In this document: piece by piece, positions 32,482 to 45,392 of the stretch
How the letters are laid out: every line of letters begins with the position of its first letter
Numbering within the stretch: position 1 is the stretch's first letter
Assembly (NCBI RefSeq): GCF_036884655.1
Contig: NC_088356.1
Coordinates: 12,598,501 to 12,662,500, forward strand
Direction of reading: 5' to 3'
DNA length: 64,000 nt
DNA from: Musa acuminata AAA Group
Lineage: Eukaryota; Streptophyta; Magnoliopsida; Zingiberales; Musaceae
Notes under the pieces: generated by a model
The model's input: the letters and a program-made list of their open reading frames with translations, nothing else
Told to the model about the DNA's origin: nothing
The model's database searches: none
Made by a program: the position numbers and the translations under genes

Positions 32482-34107
32482 AAGGTACCATCTCTTGCTC
32501 CTAGCTTGCGATGGTATAGGTTTCTACAAGAAAGGATGATCTTTAGGTACCCATTTGCTTTTGGATGCCTAAAAAATAGATCTACATTGTTTATCATTTT
32601 GCATAGAATTTATCATGGTTCCTTTAGAAACCCAAATTAATTTGTTCGGACTAATTTTCTTGAATGGACAATAATGCATTTTGTGTCCAAGTTTACAACA
32701 AAAGTTGCATTTGCTTTGGTGTCGAACATGTAAGATGAGGCCTTTTATGAAGGTGGTTGGATTTTGGTGAGGACTTCTCACAAATCCGATTCCACTTCTT
32801 TTGGGAACGTGACCCTTGTTTGTAAGGATCATGTTCAAGGACTTGCTACCAACCTCGAATTTCTTCAAGGTGTCCTTAAGTAGCAAGTTTTCCGTTTGGA
32901 GAGTTTCTAGATCATGGCATTTTATGCATGAACCTAAACTATCATGATATTCAGTTTTTAACTTATCGAAATTACAAGTAAGACTATCATGCTCCTTTTT
33001 TAGCAATTTGTATTTTCTACTAATAATCTTGTATTCATCAAATATGTCATGGAAGGCATTTAATAATTCCTCAAATGATAAATCTACATCTATTAAATTC
33101 GTTACCTCCTCTCCGATGGCCATTAAGGCGTAATGAGCAACTTGCTCGGTGTTGGACTCCTCTTCTTCGGACGCACTTGAGTTATCCTACGTTGCTTTGA
33201 GCGCCTTCTTCTTTGATGTTCTCTTTTTGACTTGGGGACAATCACTTTTATAGTGTCCCGGCTTTTTGCACTCGTAGCAAATAACTTGGTCCTTCTTGGG
33301 TTCAAGTTTATTTTTTGTGTCATTCTTAAACTTGTTTCTTTTAATAAATTTTTTAAAATTTCTTATTAGAAGTGCCAAGTCATCGTCACAATCCTCATCA
33401 CTTGAGTTTTCTCTCAAGTGGTCTTCTGAAGTTCTAAGTGTCATATCCTTCCTGTTCTTTGGAAGGATGTCTTCTTGCTCTTCATGAGCTTTGTAAGTCA
33501 TCTCGTAGGTCATTAATGACCCGATTAGTTCTTCAAAAGGGAAGTTGTTTAGATCTTTCACTTCTTGAATAGCAGTGACTTTAGGATCCCAACTCTTAGG
33601 AAGGGATCTTAGAATCTTATTTACAAGCTCAAAATCCGAAAAAAATTTTCTGAGTCCTTTTAGACCGTTGACGACATCCGTGAAACAAGTAAACATGTCG
33701 CCAATAGTCTCACTCGGTTTCATCCGGAAAAGTTCGAAAGAATGTAACAAAAGATTGATTTTTGACTCTTTCACTCTACTTGTGCCTTCGTGAGTCACTT
33801 CGAGTGTGTGCCAAATATCAAATGCGGTTTCACAAATCGAAACATGGTTGAACTCGTTTTTATCAAGTGCACAAAATAAGGCATTCATAGCCTTTGCATT
33901 AAGAGCGAAAGCCTTCTTCTCCAATTCATTCCAATCGATCATTAGAAGAGAAGACTTCGAAAATCCATTTTCGACAAGATTTCAAAGTTCAAAATCTATA
34001 GAAATAAGAAAGATCCTCATTCGGGTCTTCCAATAGGTGTAGTCCGTCCCATTGAACATGGGTGGACGTGTAATAGAATGGCCCTCTTGGTTTCCGGCGT
34101 ATGCCAT
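32482..34107 (-). pseudogene. gag of element A
   Basis: The gag starts at the ATG at 34107 (begins MAYAGN). Blocks in order: FNGTDYTYWKTRMR-like N terminus; NELEKKAFALNAKAMNALF; FTDVVNGL; EELIGSLMTYEM; zinc knuckle CYECKKPGHYKSDC near 33265; acidic linker; a second domain with IISRKYKLLKKEHDSL; and a second knuckle CNFCCKLGHKMHYC near 32700. Frame is kept across the whole length but broken by TGA at 33982-33984 (Trp in element B), TAG at 33187 (Trp in B), TAG at 32569 (Glu in B) and TAG near 32525. There is no frameshift. Confidence 0.88.
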
Positions 34108-34143
34108 CTCTCTTGGGTTTTAATCCATTTGAGAGTTAACCCC

Positions 34144-34155
34144 GCTCTGATACCA
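34144..34155 (-). other. Primer binding site of element A
   Basis: The minus strand reads TGGTATCAGAGC, complementary to the initiator tRNA-Met 3' end, two bases from the LTR. Confidence 0.9.
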
Positions 34156-34157
34156 AT

Positions 34158-35690
34158 TGTTAGGATCAAGAGCACTAAGAGGGGGGGGTGAATTAGTGCA
34201 GCGGAAAACTTTTGACGATTAAAAAAGTGTTCGTATGATAAAAATAATTTTGGTAGAAAAGCCGATTCGTAAATCTCTTTAACTTGTAATCAAGCGAGAT
34301 GTAGTTAAAGGAAATCTATGAAGGCAGTTTGCAGTTATAATGAAAGTTAAAATGTAAGCACAAACTGAAATATGATGTTCGTACGATAAAACTGATTTAC
34401 GTCTAAATGCCGATTCGGAAAATGCAGAGCTTGAAACACGATCGTATATGCGCAGAAGGCAGTAAGCTTTTGAGGAGGTTTGCAGTAAAGATAAGATGCT
34501 CAAAGTAAATGCAAACCGAGATTTAGAGTGGTTCGGTCAATCTTGACCTACTCCACTTTTGGCTTCCTCCACCGACGAGGTCATTGACGTCAACTAGAGG
34601 CCTTCCTTCAATAGGCGAAGGCCAACCACCCTTTTACAGTTTCACTCCTTTTGACGGGCTTAGGAGACAACCCTTACAGAATTTCCTTTCCTCTCTTAAC
34701 AGATTAGAACTTGGAAGGAAAGAGGAAGAAGAACTTTCAACTCATACAACACTTTTGAGCTCTAAAAATCATAAAGTAAAATAAGAATTTCGGTGGTTTT
34801 TGGGTGCCCTTTCAGTGCTGAAAGAGTGGGGTATTTATAGGCCCCAACCCAGTTTGAATTTGGAGCTCAAAACTGTCAATTCCTGGAATTTCGGGATCTG
34901 GCGGTTGCACCGCCTGGCAGAGCTCGAAGACTGAGCCTCTGGGCGGTGCCACCTCCTGTCAGGGGCGGTTACACCTCCTGCCAGAGCTCGAAGACCGAGC
35001 TCAGCCGGTGCCACCGCCTGACTGAGGCGGTTGCACCGCTCAGCCAGAGCTCTGAGATCGAGCCCAAGCGGTGCCACCTCCTGTCAGGGGCGGTTGCACC
35101 GCCCAGTCTCGCTCGGAGATTGAGCCCAGGCGGTGCCACCGCCTGGCTTGGGCGGTTCAACCGCCTAGCAGAAATTAGGGTCCGAATGGGTTGATCCATT
35201 CGGCCCAATTTGGGTTTTTCAAGGGCCCAATTGCCCCAAGATTAAGTTAATGGGATCACCTCCCATTTCCAACTTAATCATTGTGCTAACTACGATATTT
35301 CCTAAGACATTTACTACAACTTGCTCCGGTGCGTCAATTGCTTCTTCCGGCGAGCTTCCGGCGAACTTCCGTCGATCATCCGATGAACCCTCGGTGATGC
35401 TCCTGCGGACTTCCGGCAAACTCCTGGACTTGCGACGATCCACTTGGCGAGTTTCGACGAGCTTCTTTGGCAAGCTCATGGACTTCTCGGATTTGTTCCC
35501 GCAGAACCTCCGACGACTGTCCAAACTTTCGTCGAACTCTCGAACTCCCAACGTGATCATTGTCTTGACTCCGGCACAACTCCTGCTACATATCTTATTT
35601 TCATCGTAGTTAATCCTGCACACTTATCTCAACACATAGATTAGATAACAAATGACAATTGACTTCATCATCAAAATCCGAGATTCAACG
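34158..35690 (-). repeat. Element A 5' LTR (right)
   Basis: This LTR of 1533 bp is collinear with 26816-28358. It ends GATTCAACG instead of GATTCAACA, so the outer terminal base has mutated. The minisatellite is at about 34900-35170, one unit shorter than in the left LTR. Confidence 0.92.
34900..35170. repeat. Palindromic minisatellite in element A right LTR
   Basis: About four units of roughly 64 bp contain GGCGGTGCCACC and GGCGGTTGCACCGCC-type cores. The best cores are perfect 6-3-6 inverted repeats. Confidence 0.8.
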
Positions 35691-35877
35691 CCTCTCATAA
35701 AGATCTGTAGGGATTCAGTAATATATGATCTTCCTAGGTAACATAACTATCTAGCGCGTGGCTTTTAAGTTTCACAAATTTTGCACACTAATTTTTGTAC
35801 GAACACATCGATGGGAATTTGGAGATTTTATTTTTATGTTCTTCCGCTGCGTATGTGATGTCGCCCTTAAGATTTCC
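35691..35877 (+). repeat. Family G LTR, end part after element A (begins with CCTCT duplication)
   Basis: This resumes the LTR interrupted at 26815 and ends at ATTTCCCTACACAC, with a short (CA)n at 35878-35893. Confidence 0.7.
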
Positions 35878-35884
35878 CTACACA

Positions 35885-37285
35885 CACACACATTCCATGG
35901 ATTTATGCAATGAGAATCAGATTATATTGAGATATCTGGACATACCAGTGTACCCCGTCTATATGATGGAGGTAGCTGGTCTTATAGCTGCTCGTGTGGA
36001 GACACTAGGGATACAATATAGGTGCTCATTGCAGAATGAGTTTACTGATTGATTCACTCATGGAATGTTGGATGTTAATGATACTTCGTTGTTAGACAAC
36101 GATTCTGTTATCCTAGTGGTGTACTAGGTCCTTAGACTTGAGACACCAAGGATGTCCTATATGAGTGCTTCCTTCTTTGATACCAGACTTATAGGTTTGG
36201 ATGTTTCAAATCTAGCATAACCAGTCATCGGGAGTGATAGTCAACCTTACAAAGGTTATTGAGTGTCAATAGGGGATCATCCACTATCGATGTTAGGAGA
36301 AGAATATCTCATGTGTTCTTGCTCAGACAAATTCCTGGCCAAGGTCGTTCGGATTGAGAGAGAAAGAGTTCTCTGGGAGAATCTGATTAGAACGAGACTT
36401 GAGTAGAAACCGTATGGCTCTGATATCACCATGCTTGGTATACAGTCTCTAAGATATTAGATAGATGAGGGACTATAGGTACATGATAATTTAGGACAAA
36501 CATGTCCAATAGATTGGATTCCCCTGTATCATATGGGGACTACGGTATAGTGGCCTAGTACGTCCGCAGTCGATGAGTCGAGTGAATTATTATGGAGATA
36601 ATAATCCACTGAGTTATAAGGAGTTCTGACACGTTTGACTCACAGCCAGCTCGATATTGGGCTTAGAAGGTCACACATATGGTAGGCACTACAATAAGTA
36701 GATGTTCGGATATAAGATATCCACTGGAGCCTCTGTCTCATTGGATATCTAATAAGCCCCTGAATTATTGGATCATATGAATAAGATCTAATAAGAGCCA
36801 ATGAGAGATTATTGGATAGAGATCCACTAATGTAAGAGGCTTGAGTAGTTGGATGAAGATCCAATATCTAATAAGGCAGGATCCATTAGGGTTAAGTTGA
36901 CAAGAGACATCTATAAATAGGAGAGAACCAAATGTTCATAGGTTAGATAGAGTCTCTCTGGGTTGCCATCTCCTATTCTCCTCTTTCCTTCTCCTCCTTA
37001 GATAGCATACCTAGAGATTTGAGGAGCATCATTATAGCCCTACTATGTGGATCACCACTAGAGAGGAGGACGCTTGACCTCCTTCATCCACTCCTACAGA
37101 TCTGTAGGGATTCAGGGATATACGATTTCCCTAGGTAAAATACCACCTCACAAATTTTCGCGAGTTTATGCGCACAAATTTTCGTATGACAATGAATACA
37201 TCTTTGAAAAATTTTAGGGATTTTATTTTTTTATATTCTTCCACTACTGCATATTTGATGGCCCCCAAGATTTCTCTACATAGCA
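35885..37285 (+). repeat. Second family G LTR copy in tandem
   Basis: This copy lacks the first roughly 250 bp of the LTR and starts at CATTCCATGGATTTATGC. It carries all later markers (GAGAGAGAAAGAGTTCTC, GAATTATTATGGAG, GTGGATCACCACTAGAGAGG) and ends ATTTCTCTACAT. Confidence 0.7.
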
Positions 37286-37625
37286 GGGCCTTCTTTGCTG
37301 CCACTCTTATTCTCTTCTCTCCTTCTTCTCAACCAGTAGGTATAGAGATTTAGGCAATGATTCAAGGAATGTCTTCGCAGCCTCTACCGTGTGGATCATC
37401 ATTAGAGAGGGGGACACTTAACCTTCTTCATTCTCTCCCATAAATCTATGGGATTTCAAGGATATACGATCTCCCTATGTAACATAACTATCTTAAACGT
37501 GGTTTTTAGTTTCATAGGTTTTTACGCACTAATCTTCACACGATGACAAATATATTTTTGAAAAATATGAGATTTTTATTTTATGTTCTTCTATTGTACA
37601 TGTAATATCACATCTAGATTTTCTT
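37286..37625 (+). repeat. Third family G LTR copy, 3' end only
   Basis: This begins at TTGCTGCCACTCTTATTC, a version of the GGGTTGCCATCTCCTATTC block, and runs to the end-like GTAATATCACATCTAG. The three end-to-end copies look like repeated recombination or nested integration. Confidence 0.6.
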
Positions 37626-38450
37626 GTAGTATCATCCTTAGATAAAGCATTAGAAGTTGCCCAATACACACTCCTAAGGTAAAACAACGAAGGTCATTCG
37701 GTATATCCCATTTGACCTAAGTATGGATGATGATTACCCAATATGCTAGCTACCCACATGCTGAGTAAACACATGATTACACTTTCTACTCTCTCCAAGA
37801 GAACTCCTAAAGTGCACTATCTTGAGGATAAATGAATGGAGAAAAATTCACCCCAATTAAAACTTCACATTTGGTAGGTCAAGGATCTGATCAACATGTG
37901 AGCCACGTAGGCCCCAACCCAATATGAAATTATAAAGAAATATTCAAACTATGTTATAAAATATTTTTTCATATTAAATTAACTATAAAATCTTATTAGA
38001 CCATAGAAATGAAAGTTGGTTATTATTTTACTTAAAATTTTTATTTTTTGTTTCATGATTTATCAAAGCTTCGAAGGTATCACTTCGAGAAAGCTTATGA
38101 ATTCAAATCAAGTTAGACTGATTTAATCATTATCGACATCTCTTATATTAATAGATATACATTGATTTTATTATATTCCTCGTCTTGCCAAAAGTAATTG
38201 AAAATTTATTATTTTTTTCTTATCGATTTTATTCTATTCTTATTTTTACCAAAACTATTTTCATTAATATCTTCTACTTGAGTCAATCCAATTAACGTGC
38301 ACACTCAAGGGTCAATCTGAAGAAAAATATTTTGATTTGGGTAATACAATCATAATGTTGTTGAGCAATCAGACAAGAAGCTGAATAATATCAAAAATAT
38401 CTGGAGAACCTGCATCGACTACGACGGGGGATCTCTACTCTCTTAGTTAT
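37626..38450. other. Intergenic region before the pyruvate kinase gene
   Basis: AT-rich, no ORF or element recognised. Confidence 0.4.
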
Positions 38451-38573
38451 CGTCATATACTTCGTGATATTTATTTCCCTGATGCAGCCGGATACAGACG
38501 GAGAACCACGGGACGCAACAGAGGTGGAGCCGCCCCTCCCTGCCTGTGTGACAAAGAGACTGCGACGAGCCAC

Positions 38574-38595
38574 TGCTCTCTCTCTCTCTCTCTCT
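38574..38595. repeat. (CT)n microsatellite in the pyruvate kinase leader region
   Basis: Eleven CT units lie about 200 bp before the ATG at 38799. Pyrimidine runs of this type are common in plant promoters and leaders. Confidence 0.85.
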
Positions 38596-38798
38596 GGGTT
38601 GGACTCGTTCATTCGTCTCGCGCTGGTCGCCCGCGCCTCGTCACAACGCGCGCGGGAGATACGGGCGTCACCCGATCGCTTATCAGCCGTTTCCTCGCCA
38701 CCAAACCCTCTCCTATAATCCATAAAAATCTTCCGCAGGAAGAACTCCGTTAGCTTCTTTCCTCTGTACGTTGTGGGTTTTTCTCTTCAAAGTCCCTA

Positions 38799-41700
38799 AT
38801 GGCGATGGTGGCGGATATCGGCAGTCTTGCGGTACGGATCCCGCCGGACCCTGCCGGTCTCGCTACGTCGCGGCATGTCGGCCGAGATTTTCATCGACGA
38901 GGGTGGGTTTCGAGGCAAGCACTGCGGCGGAGCCTTGCGGTGAAATCCATGAGGATAGCGGAAAGGGGCGGGCAGGCCCCGGAGTCTGGATCCTCCAATG
39001 GTCATCTCTACCCGGTGAGTTCTTCATCTTATTATGCTTGCACGCTCAGTTTAACTCCCCCTTCTTCTTCTTCTTCTTCTTCTTGATCGGACCGAACGTA
39101 CTTCGTCTTATGCCTGAACATGATCTCTTCGGAGAGGGTATTTTTCGTTATGGTATTCTGATGTTAGAAGATTCCAGAAAGTTTTAGAAGCATCTTTCTT
39201 TCTTATGTTCTCTTTCAATATGTCTGTGATAGTTGGGGATTGGATTCAGTTGTGTCCTTTCTTGATTTCTTCCAAGGAAAGACTTGGTTCTGAATGCTGT
39301 GATGGACACAGCATTAGATTATGCATCGTCGTCTAACTTGTTTTGCACATGTGAAAATGTCTCTCTGCAAGAAAATTTGTTCATCGCCCATTGTGATAAG
39401 AATATGAAGCTGGAAAGCTTTCTGAGAAGCTGTTGAGTGCCACAGTTTTGTCTCTGTAACTGCTGAATTTTACTATCATTAAAATTTTGTTGGCGTTTGA
39501 TATACTCTGCAAATTTTGATGTACCCAATATATTTTTATAAACAGAATCTGAACTTTAAGTTGAATGCTTATGAGCTTCAGTCAGGCACATTCAATGAGA
39601 GGGAGACGATGGTAGCATCAAATTCACAAAGGAAAACTAAGATAGTATGCACAATTGGACCCTCATGTAACACGCGTGATATGATATGGAAACTGGCAGA
39701 AGCAGGAATGGATGTTGCAAGGCTTAATATGTCTCATGGAGATCATGAATCACATCAGAAGATCGTTGATTTGGTCAAGGAATATAATGCTCAGTCCAAG
39801 GACCATGTTATTGCTATAATGCTGGACACGAAGGTGTACATTCACTACTTGCAAACTTCACCTGCATCTTTCATATAGGTTTCCAGATGTGTGTTTTAAA
39901 AATAATTGCAATATGATTTAGCTCTACTACAAATATGCAAAACATGAAATATATTTGGTTTTGTATGCTTTTGTTGAAATCAAAATTTTAAATCTTGAGC
40001 TGTTCCTTGGTTGGATCAGTCTGATACCAGTACTGGCCCATAACGTATTTTGGTATAAGTTGGTACCGACTGGACTAGTAAATCACTTTTTTAATTTTTG
40101 TTGTTAGGGGCTAACATGTTTGAGAAAATGAAATGTCTACTCTTGATATATTGATGGGCTAACCCATCTGCATGATGAAAAAAAGATATCCTATTAGACT
40201 AGTGAAAACTTGTGATAGACTTCTCCATCAATGCATAATAATCAATGATTATTTCAATTGATGAAAATTTTGCTTTTGCTCTCTCTTTAAAAATGATGTT
40301 CAGAAGAGTAAATTTACACATGATCTACTATTCTCTTCATATAGGGTCCTGAGGTAAGAAGTGGAGATGTGACGCATCCTATCTTGCTCAAGGAAGGACA
40401 GGAGTTTAACTTTACTATCAAAAGAGGAATCAGTTCTGAAAACACTGTCAGTGTAAATTATGATGACTTTGTAAATGATGTGGAAGTTGATGACATTCTT
40501 TTGGTTGATGGTGAGTTCACATAATTTTCAAGTGACTCTTGGTTTATACATGTGATATGTCCATTGGAAAGTGTATACATTAATTTTGTGAATGATCTGC
40601 CAAGCACTTGAGTGCTATTACTTTGTCTCATACCTGGAGGGACTGAACTATCTCCCAAGAATTATTTTGACCCTTTTATCCACCTTATAGAATCTATGTT
40701 GATTGTATAACCCCAATTGGGTATGTGGTGAGTTAAAATACTTATGGACCCTTGGATTTCTGAAGTCATTGGTTTTCCACAACAGACTAGCACTTCCACT
40801 TTACTTTTCAACAATAAATTAAAATGAAGGTTCTCTTTAGCTAATGCACAATATATGATTCATAAATGCGACATTTACTTCTTGCTGATCAGCTAGGTGG
40901 CATAGTCTGACTCTCGTCTTGTTTCTATGTGGTACTAATCGTTTTATGGACCATTTTATATAACATGTTCATGTGACAATGATACTCATAAAGAAGTAAG
41001 CAGGTTACCGATTCAAGCATTACAAACTTATGTGATGTTGTTTTAGGTGGGATGATGTCACTAACTGTAAGATCAAAAACTGCTGATACAGTCAAATGCA
41101 AAGTAATAGATGGTGGAGAACTAAAATCAAGGCGTCATTTGAATGTGAGGGGCAAGAGTGCTACTCTCCCATCAATTACAGGTTCTTTTTTCTTACCTTG
41201 TTGAAGCATTTTGACAAGCATTTTTCCAGCTAAAAAATTCTATTATTAGCATCTTATCTTTATTTTTCCCTTACATTGTCTGGTCTTTCTGTAGAAAAGG
41301 ATTGGGAAGATATCAAGTTTGGTGTGGACAACCAAGTCGACTTTTATGCAGTTTCATTTGTTAAAGATGCCAAAGTGATACACGAACTAAAAGACTACCT
41401 TAAAAGTAAATGCTGACACTATGCTTTGTGCCAGTTTTATTTCTTGATTTCATCCTAAAGCAATCACATAGTCTCAATTATTTTTTTGTCTTTAAGGATG
41501 CAATGCAGATATACATGTTATCCCTAAAATCGAAAGTGCGGATTCAGTTCCAAATCTTCAGTCAATTATTTCTGCTTCAGATGGGGTAAGCCGTTTTATT
41601 TTATTTCTTGCTTACGAGGCTGATTAAAAGAATTGTTGGATTACATTAGTGCATAACTTGACTTCCACACTGCTCAATCAACTGTTTGTCAATGTGTTGT

Positions 41701-42995
41701 TTGTTCTTGCAATGGTTATCAACCATCATCCAAGGCTGATAAATGCATAATATATTTTGGTGTAGTTGTTCTAGAAATCAAGTTGTTACATTTATATTAT
41801 GTTGGTTTGGAGCAAATCATGGTGCCTTCTCTTATGTTACATGCTTTATGATGTGCTTTCACATCTTGTTGGCATGTAGCCGTGTAACTTATAAAAGAAA
41901 ATAATCTTAATATAAACAGTCAATGAATGACAACATTACACACAATGGTCAAATTCTTTATAAAGTAACTAGTTATTTCAACCTTGTTAATATCATAGTG
42001 TAGGAACTAGAACAGTGTGTTTCTGGCAGTCTGGCAGGGTACTGGACTAAATGAACTCCGAAAAAATAGTTAAAGACTAACTAGTTTCATCTGGTTGCCT
42101 TTTTATGGTTTTTCATCACAAGTGGCAACCACATGTTCAGTATCAACTCAGTATCAACTCTGGCTATAAGCTGCCACCGATGTTTTCCTTGATCTGAACA
42201 AAAGTTATTTGGCACATATGCTTGCTTGTAATTCAGTAGTTTTTCCATCAAACCATTTGCAACACAATTATATTAATAATATTATTATTTGTGATCTGGA
42301 TCTTTCACAATTGAGTTATTTGATTCTTTCTCAATGTCATAATTTAATTATATTCCTTGAAAATCGAAATATTTATAGGCAATGGTGGCTCGTGGAGACC
42401 TTGGTGCTGAACTCCCTATCGAGGATGTCCCTTTACTGCAGGTGAATGTTTGGTTGCAAAGTGATTTTTTTTTTCTTTTGGTGGTAATATTTGCAATGAA
42501 TCTGTTCTTTTGATCTCTTCTGCAATAATCTTAGTATCCAAACAATGGTTTCCTTGGGAGCTTTCCACAATTTCTTCCAATGGAGTAATGATCCTTGGGT
42601 TGTAAAATTTGAAAGTTTCTTTCCTTAATAAACACGAACTAGTAGTTTTTGCTTATTTTGACTTAGAGATGGTCTCTGGGATACCTTCTGTTTCTGGCTT
42701 TATTTTCAGGTAGAGATTTGTGAGATAGTTCATATGCCTATAAAGATGATTTTACATTAGTATGATCATGAAGATTCTGTTAACCGTTTCTTGATCATGA
42801 ATCAATGCTATTTTATTTATCAATTTTATTTCTTTTCTGACATTTTGAAAGATATACGTCATTTCTAGTATCAAAGTCAGGACCATTATGATGAAATATG
42901 GTTCGTATTTGTTTGCAAAATTTGGAAAGTTAGCTCTATGACTTTTGGTTGTGCTGAATTTCTTACAAATAATAAATCCATTGTCAAAACTCACA

Positions 42996-43033
<38 letters not shown>

Positions 43034-44747
43034 ATATATATATATATATATATCTGTTGCATCACGTCTTTATTCCACTGCAGTGTTTAGTATTCGATTG
43101 TGTCCTTTGTTTACCATTATTCGTCATTACCATTACCACAGTTATAACCTTTCCATGAATTAACAAAACTTGACATGTTGATTTTTGACTGTTATAAAAA
43201 TTGGTATAATTATCACAGATCCATCATGCATCATTATAAATTGGCTGTGATAAAAAATGACAAGCTTAATTTAAGTTTGCAGGAAGAGATAATTAGAAGG
43301 TGTAGAAGTATGCAGAAACCAGTGATTGTAGCCACAAATATGCTAGAGAGCATGATAAATCATCCAACTCCAACCAGAGCAGAAGTTTCTGACATAGCAA
43401 TTGCAGTTCGAGAAGGTGCAGATGCCATCATGCTATCGGGTGAAACTGCTCATGGAAAGTGAGTTATTACAATTGCAACTTGTCTGTTTTTGGCAATTAG
43501 ACTACATGCAAAGTTAATTTATAAGCTCATCTTATTTCTCTACAAATTTTTTTACTTCAATTTTATTTAGAAATAAGGTCGTACTGTCTCGATTATAATA
43601 CAAGCAAAGTTACTCTAGTTCTGCTGTCTGTAACATAAGACTTCTGTTTGCCATACTTAATTTTGTCTAGAAATAAGGTTGTACTGTCTCAATAACATAG
43701 ATCTTCTGTTTGCCACACTGTAGAGAATTTACCAGATATACTGTAAAGTGCTAAGAAGCTTTTCCTAGGGAACATGAAATTATATTGTTTTTTTAATTTC
43801 ACAAAGCTGATTAGCTATTAATTAATTACTTGATTGTTTAGTCCTTCCATACGCATTTTTATTTTACTTTATTTTTTGGTCCTAGGTATCCATTGAAAGC
43901 TGTTAAAGTAATGCACAATGTAGCATCAAAGACTGAATCAACAATATCAAGCACCGTTAAGCACTCAATTCCTGCAATGGTAGTCCAGGTAACAATGTTT
44001 TCAAGGGAAATTTTGAGTTTTTTTCCTTAGCTTTTGATGTTCGTCCAGGTATCAATTCCTGCCATCCTCGCAACTGAAACCCAGAATTTTGAAACTCGAG
44101 ACCAAATCTTCTTGCCACTGCTTGTATTTTATTTTTCCTTTGTTTCTGCAGGCTGTAAGTGGCGAGGACTTCTCTCAAAGCCGGATGAGTGCGCTGTTTG
44201 CTTCACATGCAACAGCAATGGCCAATACTGTTGGCACACCTATTATCGTTTTCACACAAACTGGTTCCATGGCGATACTTCTGAGTCACTATCGGCCTTC
44301 ATCAACTATATTTGCATTCACGAATGAGTTAAGTATTATCAGTTGCGATTAGCTATCTCAGTAAAGATTGCATCTCTTGTATTTACATCTATAAACCTTC
44401 CATGGCCTTTGTACCTTATATTAAAACTAAATCATGTTTGGCAGGGAAAGAGTGAAGCAGAGGCTGTCTCTTTACCATGGGGTGCTGCCCATATACATGC
44501 AGTTCTCCGGTGATGCAGAGGAGACCTTCTCTAGGGCGATCAAGTTCCTGCTGGTATTGCAGATGCAACTGCCATCTTGCTTCTTCACTGTATTCTTCAT
44601 CTAAGTGTTTGTTTGTTTACTTGGATGGAATAGGGTCATGGGCATCTGAAGGACGGAGAATATGTCACTCTAGTTCAGAGTGGAATACACTCGATCTGGA
44701 GACGGCAATCTACGCATCACCTTCAAGTTCGCAAAGTTGGAGGCTGA
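38799..44747 (+). CDS. PKP2: Plastidial pyruvate kinase, beta-type subunit (12 exons, 581 aa)
   Basis: Converts phosphoenolpyruvate and ADP to pyruvate and ATP in plastids, feeding fatty-acid synthesis. Exons: 38799-39014, 39546-39833, 40345-40510, 41047-41181, 41295-41405, 41497-41585, 42379-42441, 43283-43458, 43886-43988, 44152-44327, 44445-44553, 44634-44747. All introns are GT-AG and all phases join. Exon 1 (72 residues) is Arg/Ser/Ala-rich with few acids, as in a chloroplast transit peptide. Key residues: R131, N133 and S135 in ARLNMSHG; K316 and E318 in PKIES; D342 in ARGDLG; T374 in VATNMLES; and the [12 protein letters not shown] motif near 408-417. The length matches known PKp-beta subunits (about 580 residues). 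Wording is closer to the beta class than to cytosolic or alpha-type enzymes, from memory. The exon 2 start is the least certain junction. No damage is seen. Confidence 0.92.
39058..39085. repeat. (TTC)n microsatellite in pyruvate kinase intron 1
   Basis: An eight-unit run of CTT/TTC lies just after the exon 1 donor site. Confidence 0.85.
42999..43053. repeat. (CT)n(TA)n microsatellite in pyruvate kinase intron 7
   Basis: About 15 CT units are followed by about 10 TA units, upstream of exon 8. Confidence 0.9.
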
Positions 44748-44759
44748 TGCGATCTTCGT

Positions 44760-45392
44760 ATAGGCAATTCTTTTACCACGTAGCTACTTGATCTTTAATT
44801 CCATGTGCCGTTGCAAAATGCACTTATTGGGATCTATTAGCTCAGTTAATTTTAGAGTAATTTTTTTGAACTTGATCTGATCATAAATGTGATATATTGT
44901 TTTGATTCATAACCATTTTATTTTATTGGACCGAGGATTACTAGCCAACCCGAGGACCAGAGGGGCTCAAATATGGAGACAGTGGGAGCCCAAAAGCAAC
45001 TGCCCAATGGTGATGTGGCCACGTGGCGAAGTCGTTCCCGTCAAACTCTGACCAATGAGGGGGCGCCACGTTTTCCACCTGTTCGTTCGCGTCGGGCGAC
45101 TCTGGGTTGTCTGTTTCCCGTTTAAAGTAAACATTGTATTCCAAATGCGACTTCTCGACGTGTTTACCGCCGTGTCAACCCGCTTCGTGATTGAAGCAAG
45201 ATGCGGGTCCCATAGCAGAATGGTCGTGTTGGCGAGACGTGCCCGCAAGGGTAGTACGAACCCGCCCAATTATTATCTGTCTATTTGAGGACACAACGAA
45301 TAAACAGAGGCAAAGGGTCGTTAACCAACCTGAGCGAGGACTTCACGTTCCCCACCCTTCCCGTTCCTTTCGCCTCTTCTGGGTCGCAGGCA
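44760..45392. other. 3' flank of pyruvate kinase and upstream region of the next gene
   Basis: AT-rich 3' flank to about 44940, then a more GC-rich segment likely to be the promoter of the small plus-strand gene at 45393. No canonical TATA box is obvious. The ORFs in this GC-rich part overlap each other on both strands and show no known motif. Confidence 0.4.

Larger units (their letters stand above)
26816..35690 (-). mobile_element. Element A: full-length SIRE/Maximus-type Copia retrotransposon, inactivated
   Basis: This 8875 bp element in minus orientation has LTRs at 26816-28358 and 34158-35690 and CCTCT duplications on both sides. Structure in its own sense: 5' LTR, primer site, gag with two zinc knuckles, protease, integrase, reverse transcriptase, RNase H, a 1.1 kb 3' non-coding region, polypurine tract, 3' LTR. 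The gag-pol frame runs from the ATG at 34107 to 29474 but is broken by several stops and one frameshift. It is the reference for what is missing in element B. It is inserted inside the family G LTR, so it is younger than that LTR. Confidence 0.92.

Noticed and set aside
44828..44860. tRNA-like text (ATTAGCTCAGTTAATTTTAG)
   Set aside because: It resembles an A box only. There is no matching B box, anticodon arm or acceptor stem nearby.
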